DNA of 64,000 bases. It comes from Heloderma charlesbogerti. Its lineage: Eukaryota; Chordata; Lepidosauria; Squamata; Helodermatidae. The stretch covers positions 1,054,001 to 1,118,000 of the forward strand of contig JANEZZ010002761.1 in NCBI GenBank assembly GCA_026122225.1. Direction: 5' to 3'. Below the pieces are notes generated by a model that did not search any database, was not told the origin of the DNA, and was given only the letters and a program-made list of their open reading frames with translations. Shown one piece after another: positions 56,740-64,000 of the stretch (positions are counted from its first letter, which is position 1; every line of letters starts with the position of its first letter). Position numbers and translations under genes: made by a program.

Positions 56740-57660
56740 CATAACAGAACCTTAGAAACTGGCAGAAACTCCCAAATTGGGATGTGGAGGTAAATCTCCA
56801 ACAGGCTGATCAATGCTAGAAATTCTTCCCTCAAAACAGCCTCCACAATTGTCTTCAGAGTTTCCATTTTGAAGTAATTTTTGGTCACGTGTTCATTGAG
56901 CTGCTTGAGATCTAGGATGCATCTGATGGACCCTTTCTTTTGGGGGACCAAAAAGAAAATGGGGTAAAACACCAGAATGGATGTCCGCTGGTGGCACAGG
57001 TTATCTATAGACCAAATCTCTAAAAGATTGTTTATGGTGCTTAGAAACTTTTGGTGCTCCAAGGATTGTAGGGATCGAGGGGAGGCTATGAATCTGTCCC
57101 TTGGCAATGAAGCAAACTCCACAGCATATCCCCAGGCTACAGTCTCCTGCACCCAAAGGTTGGAAGTGATGCTTCTCCAAACCTGGGAAAAAAGTATCGG
57201 TGTGCCCCAATCCAAAAGTGATTTGGAGCAGAAATGGCATCAACTGGACTGCTGCTTCTTGCTGCCCTTCCTGACATTGTGGAGGCAAACAGTGGGGATG
57301 CTGGGTTTTATCACCCTCTGGCTTTTTTCACCTTCTGGCTTTGCACTGCAGCTCCATCTGGATTTAAACCCATTTGAGGTGTGGGGTCTGGAGGGACAAA
57401 AGCAAAACTACTTGGATTTCCTGCCATCCCTCTTGGGTGTGGGGAGACCATTCTTTTTATCTTTCATTTCCACTAAATGTTTCTTTAAAGGACCACCGCA
57501 TAATTTGGATTGTTTGAAAGCGAGATTGGGCAGCCATGATTGGGAACAGTAGGAGAAAAGGTATTGCTTTTGCCAGCTGGAGTTGAGGTACCACACTACC
57601 AAGACCCCCACCCCCAGCAATCTCCTCAACCTAGTGAAAAGACCCCCACACACACACATG
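56740..57660 (-). mobile_element. DIRS-family remnant (gag end and reverse transcriptase start)
   Basis: The minus strand first reads a gag-like end, KQSKLCGGPLKKHLVEMKDK then KNGLPTPKRDGRKSK (57659-57408). It then reads reverse transcriptase fingers: WGYAVEFASLPRDRFIASPR, FLSTINNLLEIWSIDNL, FFLVPQKKGSIRCILDLKQL, FKMETLKTIVEAVLREEFLA and EIYLHIPI (57215-56736). It stops before the YLDD box. The order matches the DIRS element at 3.2-8.6 kb but the sequence is quite different, so this is a separate family or a much older copy. Confidence 0.7.
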
Positions 57661-57720
57661 TCCCTCCAAGGGCATGCCAGGAGAAGAGGGAAGGGAGATG
57701 AGTGTGCACGTGTGTGTGTG

Positions 57721-57883
57721 TGACTTCAGGATAGTGCCTCCCTGTGGAATGTATAGAGCAGCTCGGCTCAGCCTTACTGCTGCTTAGGCAGAGCCTGTCT
57801 GGCACAGCAGTGTGGCGCTTCCCCCTGATAAAGTAACAATTGGGTCTGCCTAAGTTTCACAGGGAGGCACTATCCTGAAGTCA
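57721..57883. repeat. Perfect 26-bp inverted repeat with 111-bp loop
   Basis: The arm at 57721-57746 (starts tgacttcaggatagtgcctc) is exactly reverse-complementary to the arm at 57858-57883 (ends tatcctgaagtca). Inside the loop, cttaggcag (about 57783) and ctgcctaag (about 57847) form a second inverted pair. It lies just upstream (in element orientation) of the DIRS gag remnant, so it may be part of that element's terminal repeat region. A GT microsatellite abuts its left side. Confidence 0.8.
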
Positions 57884-58359
57884 AGGTATGCCCTTCATGG
57901 AGCTCTTGAGAACCCACAGTTTTCAGCACCAACAAAAACCTATTTCATAGTAATTCCAGCTGCCAATAAGAAAATTAATTTAAGAAGGAGGGGTAGGACC
58001 CTTTGGTGAGTGCTAAGAAATGTGTCTGTGGGCACCATGTTGCCTAACCCTGCCCTGTGCTGTCAATCCATAAAATTACAGCCCCTCTATTTTCCTCATG
58101 TCTCCACCCTCTCTTAAATCACACCCCTCCTGCCACAGAATCCAAAACACAAGTTAACACAACCAAAGAAACAAAAAGGATATCAAAGCACAGTTATATT
58201 AAAAGAAATCCCTAGCTCCTGGGCTTACGCACAAAATGATGCTCTGTGGTCAGTCGATAATGCCACAGAGGACTCCCAAAGGGGAACCCCTTCTGGTGTT
58301 CCAACTTTGGGGCGGGAGTGACCTGCCACCCTCCAAAGGGCTGAAAGACATACACCATC
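57884..58359. other. PCNT intron, nothing recognised
   Basis: Unassigned sequence between the inverted repeat and the SINE target duplication. Confidence 0.4.
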
Positions 58360-58376
58360 CCTGAAAACTAATATTA

Positions 58377-58710
58377 AAGGTAAAGGTGTCCCCAACCAGT
58401 CGTGTCCGACTCTAGGGTGTGGTGCTCATCTCCATTTCTAAGCCGAAGAGCCAGCGCTGTCCGAAGACGCTTCCGTGGTCATGTGGCCGGCATGACTGAA
58501 CACCCAGGTGCACGGAACACTGTTACCTTTCCCGCCAAAGCAGTACGTATTTATCTACTTGCAATTTCTTGCTTTCCAACTGCTAAGTTGGCAGGAGCTG
58601 GGACTGAAGACGGGAGCTCACTCCGTCACGCAGCACTCGGGTCTCGAACTGCTGTCCTGCCGACCTTCCGGTCTGCAGTTCAGCGTCTTAACCACTAAGC
58701 CACTGCGGCC
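58377..58710 (-). mobile_element. Sauria SINE with 17-bp target duplication
   Basis: On the minus strand the unit begins ggccgcagtggcttagtggt, giving a tRNA-type A box (TGGCTTAGTGG, 58692-58702), and has a B box (AGTTCGAGACC, 58640-58650). This is an internal RNA polymerase III promoter. The 3' end, agagtcggacacgactgg, is the BovB-type tail, so the SINE is expected to use BovB reverse transcriptase. It is flanked by cctgaaaactaatatta at 58360-58376 and 58711-58727, identical over 17 bases, which shows a fairly young insertion. Any open frames inside it are not genes. Confidence 0.93.
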
Positions 58711-58727
58711 CCTGAAAACTAATATTA

Positions 58728-59906
58728 GCTGTACGTTATTGTCCATTCTGGGCCTTCCCAGGAAGTTGTTCCTGGCTGCTCTAGCTCCAACTGATTTTTC
58801 CCATGGGTCAATAATCATTCATAGAAAAATGTACATTGGGGTGGGGAACAACAGTATGTACTTTTAATCATAATATAATCCCTACCATGCATTTATATTT
58901 AATACTGGAATATCCATTAACCCAAGCCACAACCTGTTTTTCACTATGCTGGAGAGCAAGGTAAAGAAATCACAACCAGCTAAGCACCCCAAGCATCACT
59001 GAAATTTTCACTGTAGTAAGGATTCTTGTTAATTCCTCTACCTATCAGTACTGAAATTTCAAAGACCTTCAGGATGGGTACTGATAAATATTAAACTCAG
59101 AATTGATCTGAACTTTTTGTTTTCTAGATACCTGCAGACAACTTCTCCCCAGGATGACAACATCTATGCCTTTCACCTTGGCTAAGGAAGAAAAATATAC
59201 AAAACCATTTTAAACCACTTTTTAAATTAATGCTAGTGTAGCTCTAGAGTCCTACCAGGCTGAGGTGAATCAGGTCTGGTGGCTGTTGATCTAAGTTGGC
59301 TTATTTGACAGATGTGGGGTGCTGGTAATTCAAAAAAGAATGCAATTCTGTACCCTATTTTGTCCTATTGAGGGCCAAAGTAGCCAATATATTAAATGTT
59401 TGAATGCCTTTAGTATTTTTTTATGTTTTAGGTAGCAGCTGGGTGGGGTTAACACTTTCCTAGAACACTGTGAATCTGACAAAAAGCCAGCCTCAGCTCC
59501 CATTTGCCTTGGGAGGGCAACTGCCTTTGGTGTCAATGACAGCTTACCTCCTGGGGCGGGTAGGCTACCATCTTTGAGGGTACAATTTTTGTTGGGACTG
59601 TAGATAGGAGGCAAAGAATTGCCTTCCTTTCCCCAGCGCAGTGATTCTGATCCTGATCATCTCCCTTCCCCCCACTATTCCAAAAACAAAATAGTGGCAT
59701 ATTAAATACATCTACACATTAAATGTATTATCTAGTTTGGCCATGAGAAAACTCTGTAGGCAAGTGCAGCAGAATTGGAAACGGTGGCTCCTTATATTGC
59801 TCCTCAAATATGTAGTCTCAAATGAATGCAAAATGCAAGACCAAATGCAAAGGTAAAGGGATTTTTGATTTTCTTAAATGTCAAAGCGAACTTATGCAAT
59901 TCTCAC
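58728..59906. other. PCNT intron, nothing recognised
   Basis: Intronic sequence between the SINE and exon B. No repeat or coding landmark seen. Confidence 0.4.
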
Positions 59907-60129
59907 CTGGCCTTTGTCTGAGTTTAGTTGCTCCAACTCTTTCTGAAGCTGCTGGCAATTTTCTTTATCTTTCTTAACTTCCACAATATGGAGATCTTGA
60001 AGTTCCTGTATTGTTTTCTTATGCTGTTCTTCCATATAGACAATTTCTCCCTGCAATACATCCAGAGCTTTACGATATTCATCCTCCAACAGACATTTTT
60101 GTTTTTTTCTAGTGTCATTGTCAATCTTC
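59907..60129 (-). CDS. PCNT: PCNT exon B (coiled coil)
   Basis: The 223-nt exon follows acceptor tgtgtag (complement from 60130) and ends at donor gtgaga (complement of 59901-59906). One base completes a codon (phase 2 in), then 74 codons end in phase 0. It encodes KIDNDTRKKQKCLLEDEYRK, ALDVLQGEIVYMEEQHKKTI, QELQDLHIVEVKKDKENCQQ and LQKELEQLNSDKGQ, all continuous heptads. Sequence conservation with mammalian pericentrin is low in this part. The position between exons A and C and the phase-0 join to exon C support the assignment. Open frame. Confidence 0.82.
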
Positions 60130-61459
60130 CTACACATTCAAAAGTTATTTTAAAAAAATCCCAAATAATAGGCAGTTCATCTTTCCAGATAAAAGAAGCA
60201 TGGACATTTGCTACCTGGCCAAATTAAATTATTATAGCTCATTTTGTTGCTTTGCTTATAGATTGCACATACTTTAGAGTTTATCACAAACGTATTTCTT
60301 TCTGCTCAGTTCTGAGTTGCATTCCAGCAACTAGATGCTCCATGAGGTGCAAAGCCAAAAAGATAACTTTCGAACATCCAGTTTAAAACACACCATAGCC
60401 AAAATGCCACAGGATCCATCCTGAACTGCATGGTTTGTTCTAGGGTTTCAGGATGGTTCATAAACTACCCCAGCCACTCACCCTTGCCGGGTTCAGACAT
60501 CACAACAACCCATGCCTGGCGAGAACAATTATGCTAACTAAGCAGCTCGAAACCAGCATACACGGGGATCACTTTAACAACTAACACATTTATTATTACA
60601 TAAGCTTTGATGGACTATAGGCTACTTCATCAAATGCTGTAGTACATAAAAGTTTATTTTATGGCTGTAGTCCACAAAACCTTATGCCATAATATGTGCA
60701 TTAGTCTCTAAGGTACCACAAGACACTTTGCTGTTTTGCTGCAACAGACTAACACAACTACCCCACTGAAATTATGCATGCTAGTTTTTAAACTAATAGT
60801 TCTTTGCTTTCTTGACTGCCTTAGAATGACAAATTCCAGAATTTTAAGGGTTAGAAGCCTTCTGATGTCCAATCTTCAATTACTCCATCTTCTGTCTTCC
60901 CTATCTTCTCAATCCAAAATTAGCACGCATAGGATCAAAAGCTTTTTTAAAATTATGCAAATAACACAATCCATTTTCATTCAGAAACTATGGCGTAATT
61001 CAGATGTAATAATCACCACTACCATTATTACTTACAAGACTGCCTAATATACATTAAGTGCTATACAAAGATAAAGTGAACAGAACCCTCCCTACAGCTA
61101 CACAATCTAAGATAGAAGGTTTGAAGGGAAAAGGATAAAACTTTGTACTAGCTGGGAGAGTCTAAAAGAAAACAAAAACAGTTGAAACCTATACAATAAT
61201 TAACTGGACCAAACATGATTTGGCTGGTAAATGGTGCAGGCTTGTGTGTTCCCTTTCCACTGATTCCCTTCTCCATGTCCTGGTCTACAGTCAATATTTT
61301 GCTGTGATGTCCAAACTGGATAGATTACTACAACAACAAAGCATACTTTACCTCTGAACTAAAAGTAGAAACTCACTTCAAATTGTTTGTGTTCTCATTT
61401 AGAGACAAACTGTAGATAGTGATACCCATAATTTGATTAATTCAGAAATCACAACTATC
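60130..61459. other. PCNT intron between exons A and B
   Basis: No repeat or coding landmark recognised. I looked for an extra coiled-coil exon on the minus strand here, because the phases of exons A and B do not agree, and did not see one. Confidence 0.4.
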
Positions 61460-61961
61460 ATATAGTTCAGAGATGGGGAACCTCTGCTCTGCAGGCCAAA
61501 TTCAGCCTGCCAGGTCTCCTCATCTGGCCTGAGCAAGCCTCAGGTGAAGCTCTGCCCCCTCAGAGAAAATAGAGAGGACAGAAAAGCAGCTCCCAACTGA
61601 GCTACATCCTCAGGGAGCACTTGGCAAGATTGCAACGCAATCAGCTTTGTTCCCCCCTCAGCTTTCCCTGATTGAAGTAAGTGAGGGGGGAGTGAAGCCA
61701 GCACCAGACTGAGCCTGCTCCTCGAGTCGTCAGCTCAGGACTTTACCCACCCCTAATCTTCCCCAGTCAGGAAGGAAAGGGATGGGCAAAGCTGGCTGAG
61801 AGCTGTGCTGTTCCCTCACCTTTCCCAACTGGAAAAGGCAGGGCTTATCAAAACTCTTTTGATACTATCCCTTCTGGAGGGACAAGAACTCCCTCCCAGT
61901 TTTGTTCCACAGAAACAGTGCATTTGTTGGAGCTCCCCCCATTTAAAAATAATATCTTTAA

Positions 61962-62322
61962 GAGAGCAATACTATGGCCACTAGACAATGTCTAGGCAGT
62001 CATAGGATTTTTTGGTTCTCAGAAACAGTGCTCCCCTCCCCCTCGTAAGTGGTGTGTTTCTTCCCCATCTCCATGCTCGTAACTGTAGTGCAGAGTGGGT
62101 GAAAAGTGGGCATTCCTGGGGAGGGGGCCACAGAAGCATCATTACAATGCTTCCTATGCACTGTCCGCCGCCTGCTCCGACGTCCCCAGCTAGACAGCCA
62201 AAATCAGCTGTGTACCCGCAAATGCAGGGCGGCCAGACCCTCCATGCTCCGCCTGCCCCGCATTGGATAGTCGGCCGCCTCCAATTTCAGAGGCAGCCAA
62301 CTATCCTGATAGCATTGCGCCC
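61962..62322 (+). mobile_element. Harbinger-like MITE, copy 1 (in the hAT element)
   Basis: Left end gagagcaatactatgg and right end gatagcattgcgccc are inverted matches (GRGMGCAATRCTAT). The flanks are TAA on both sides (61959-61961 and 62323-62325), a three-base duplication as in PIF/Harbinger elements. The interior carries several stem-forming pairs (ctagacaatgtctag; ggatagtcgg with ccaactatcc). A second copy lies at 40551-40956 in the opposite orientation. No coding capacity. The superfamily call rests on duplication length and terminal repeats only. Confidence 0.6.
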
Positions 62323-62564
62323 TAAAACTATTTTCAGGTGCAACCGGGCCTTCTCCCTCTCTGTCCTTGCTTACTGATCCAGAGTGGAAAGGACTTAGAC
62401 AAAACATTTTAGGCAAAAAAGACTTAAGTGGACATCCCACAAAGCAACAGCTACACATTAAAAGCAGGAAGCCATGGAACTGATGTGCCTCTAGCTTCCA
62501 TAGCTGACTTGGCACAGACACATTTGGTGAACAAAAAATGGAGCTTCACCTGATTTGACACACT

Positions 62565-62668
62565 CACAGTGTGTGTGCGTGTGCACGGTGTGTGTGTATG
62601 TGTGTCTGTGTGCACGTGCATGTGTATGTGTATGAGAGAGAGGGAGGGAGGGAGAGAAAGAAAGAAAG
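62565..62668. repeat. GT-rich then GA-rich microsatellite
   Basis: Alternating gtgtgt/gtgcgt/gtgcac runs up to about 62632, followed by gagagagagggagggaggga and gaaagaaagaaag. Long frames over it are repeat artefacts. Confidence 0.9.
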
Positions 62669-62948
62669 TGGGGGATTCATGCCAGGAGGGGCTCCATTTA
62701 CTTTGGATGGTGGATCCACCAACTGCTGGTATGCAGAGCCTGTTGTCGCAACCTGGGGCCAATTCGGCCCTCATGAAAGTGGTTCCCAGCCCCTAATATA
62801 GTTATTGTGAACCAGAAGGTAGAGAAGGGAATGTGTACGTATCAGGGGGAAAGGAAGGGAGAATGTGCTGGCTGTGACATCTGAATTAGCCTGTATTGTT
62901 TAAACCAGAACTCAAAACCAACAGCAATCATTTACTATCCCCACACAC

Positions 62949-63509
62949 CTTACAAGCTTCTCCCAGTTCTGTAGACATTATTTGAAGTTTTTCTGTGTGA
63001 ACACTTGCCATCTGTATTTTCAGACTGCTTTAGAAAGCATATTTAAGTTTCATCCCATCTAATTCTTGAGCCAAAAGCATTTGATTTCCTTATCCTTCTG
63101 AAGCAACTGTTCTCTCAAATCTACCTGTAAATCCTCAAGAGCTTGTTTGTGCTCATCTCGTGGGAGCTGAATTTCAGATAGATATGTAGTCTCCAGGGTA
63201 TCCTAATTTGATAAATGCTTACTCTCCAATTCTGTAATTTGTGCTTGATGATTATTCTGCACATCTGTTACATGGGTTTCTAGCCAGGTCTGCTTTTCCC
63301 TTTCTAATGTAGACTTAAGAGTTTCAATTTCAGCTTGGTGCTCTGTCTGTCAATTGGATGTGAGGGTCAAAATTTGTTCCTTATGTTTACGCTGCAACTC
63401 TTTACTTTGAAGTTCCAGCTCACTTACATGCTTTTCCCTCAGCTCATGAAGGAGAATTTCATGTTCTCTTGTGATTTGTTTAGTCGTAGCTTTACCATTT
63501 TCCATAAAT
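62949..63509 (-). pseudogene. PCNT: PCNT exon A, carrying two in-frame stops and a frameshift
   Basis: The block starts after acceptor cttctag (complement from 63510), phase 2. It reads EHEILLHELREKHVSELELQ, KEQILTLTSN, stop TGA (63350-63352), QTEHQAEIETLKSTLEREKQ, TDVQNNHQAQITELESKHLS, stop TAG (63203-63205), DTLETTYLSEIQLPRDEHKQ and ALEDLQVDLREQLLQKDKE. It then needs a one-base shift near 63085 to continue LLAQELDGMKLKYAF, a TAA (63030-63032) and MSTELGEACK. The donor is AAG/gtgtgt (62947-62948) or CTT/gtaagg. Alignment to mammalian pericentrin is gapless across both stops, each at a Leu position. Homology on both sides excludes an intron. It is either a decaying exon, a sign that the gene is dying, or sequence error. 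Confidence 0.85.
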
Positions 63510-64000
63510 CTAGAAGTAGAAGGTAGGAAAAAAACCCACTATTAAACACCACAGTTCAAAGAGTAGGTATTACACAAATCAATTTCATGTTTAACCCCAA
63601 CAACACATATTTCTTCTAAGAGAATTTTTAACGTGCCAAAAGCACTATTTGCATTTCCTGTGCCTGTAATGAGAATGTAAAGCCAAAACGTTCTTCATAT
63701 TTTAAATACAGCACCCTTCTGTTTTCTGTCCCATGATAACAATGGATGGGTCCATTACTCTATGGAACAAAACAGTCCCTGGCCAAAAGAAGCGACAGAA
63801 AGTGTCTTGGCTTAAAAAAAACCCCACTTCTATATTTGAAGAGATAAGTCAACCACTAAATGAAAGCTTTCGAAGACAAGCTTGCTAAAACTTGCTCCTC
63901 CAAGGATAAGATAATACTTCATGTTGAAACTCCATAGAAAAGACAGACTGTTAGTAATTGTCAGTAGTTTTCAATCCCCCCTCTCTCAAAACAACAGCTA
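63510..64000. other. PCNT intron upstream of exon A
   Basis: No exon or repeat recognised up to the window end. Confidence 0.4.

Larger units (their letters stand above)
61468..62795. mobile_element. hAT-type nonautonomous element with 8-bp duplication
   Basis: The left end cagagatggggaacctctg and the right end (reverse complement taggggctgggaaccac) form imperfect terminal inverted repeats sharing GGGAACC. The exact eight-base duplication atatagtt occurs at 61460-61467 and 62796-62803, the hAT hallmark. Neither strand codes for a transposase. About 360 bases of its 1328-bp length are a nested Harbinger-like MITE, and a GT/GA microsatellite lies at 62565-62668. Confidence 0.8.
474..63509 (-). 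other. PCNT: PCNT (pericentrin) locus, eight internal exons
   Basis: Pericentrin is a large coiled-coil scaffold of the pericentriolar material that anchors gamma-tubulin complexes and kinases at the centrosome. Eight minus-strand blocks here read as glutamate- and lysine-rich heptad coiled coil and follow the order of vertebrate pericentrin. Recognisable anchors, from memory of the family, are LSEIQ and DEHKQALE (exon A), GLCLDD (D), ELELHKARG (F), VVELESLKAQ (G) and QMKILEIELEEQL with NQRIFMD (H). Exon phases B-C 0, C-D 2, D-E 1, E-F 0, F-G 1, G-H 1 all agree, which a chance set of open blocks would not do. The paralogue AKAP9 shares this architecture but matches less well at every anchor. 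Introns are about 2.8, 27.4, 4.5, 11.1, 1.1, 12.8 and 1.3 kb and are full of transposons. The gene continues beyond both window ends. Confidence 0.9.

Noticed and set aside
58640..58702. A tRNA gene (A box and B box present)
   Set aside because: The boxes belong to the 5' part of a Sauria SINE with a BovB-type tail and target duplication. There is no tRNA cloverleaf.
62569..62801. Cys/Val/Met-rich frames at 62.6 kb
   Set aside because: Translation of the GT microsatellite; not protein coding.
60130..62948. An additional PCNT exon between A and B
   Set aside because: Expected from the phase mismatch, but no minus-strand coiled-coil block with splice borders was found; the interval is mostly a hAT element.
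474..63509. The coiled-coil gene as AKAP9 instead of PCNT
   Set aside because: AKAP9 is the paralogue and aligns in the same order, but GLCLDD, LELHKARG, VVELESLK, QMKILEIELEEQL and NQRIFMD match pericentrin much better.
1..64000. CRISPR array, operon or prokaryotic defence system
   Set aside because: The window is vertebrate intronic DNA with reptile retrotransposons; no spaced direct repeats or bacterial genes are present.

Overview
The window comes from a vertebrate nuclear genome, almost certainly a squamate reptile (lizard or snake). It carries two BovB/RTE LINEs and a Sauria-type SINE with a BovB-like tail, plus CR1, L2-like and L1 LINEs, DIRS elements, a chromodomain Gypsy family, a Tc1 element and hAT/Harbinger-like elements. 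That mixture is typical of squamates. The species cannot be named from the sequence. There is no bacterial, CRISPR or rRNA content.

One host gene crosses the window on the minus strand: PCNT (pericentrin, a centrosomal coiled-coil scaffold). Eight exons from its middle are visible, in transcript order 63509-62949 (A), 60129-59907 (B), 32457-32306 (C), 27788-27607 (D), 16546-16341 (E), 15221-15059 (F), 2251-2039 (G) and 703-474 (H). Exons B to H are open, have canonical AG/GT borders, and fit together in phase 0, 2, 1, 0, 1, 1. Exon A is clearly homologous to pericentrin but has two in-frame stops, a one-base frameshift and a further stop. The window starts and ends inside the gene, so the first exons and the C-terminal PACT domain are not here.

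Everything else is intronic and largely transposon-derived. The F-G intron (2.3-15 kb) holds a degraded DIRS element (3.2-8.6 kb), a BovB fragment and a CR1. The D-E intron (16.5-27.6 kb) holds a DIRS 5' fragment, an L2-like LINE split by a CR1 and by an internally deleted chromodomain Gypsy element, a solo LTR of the same Gypsy family, and a second L2-like LINE. The B-C intron (32.5-59.9 kb) holds a plus-strand L1 broken by a full-length BovB, an LTR fragment, a CR1 and a MITE, then a Tc1 element, a possible LTR, a second L1, an unclassified LINE, a 3.2 kb CR1, L1 and L2 pieces, another CR1, a second DIRS remnant and the Sauria SINE. The A-B intron holds a hAT-type element with a Harbinger-like MITE inside it.

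The points most worth following up are the decay of PCNT exon A beside intact downstream exons, a reading frame kept inside the LTRs of three divergent Gypsy copies and fused in frame to a chromodomain in one of them, and the legible order of nested insertions. I found no convincing undescribed multi-gene system.
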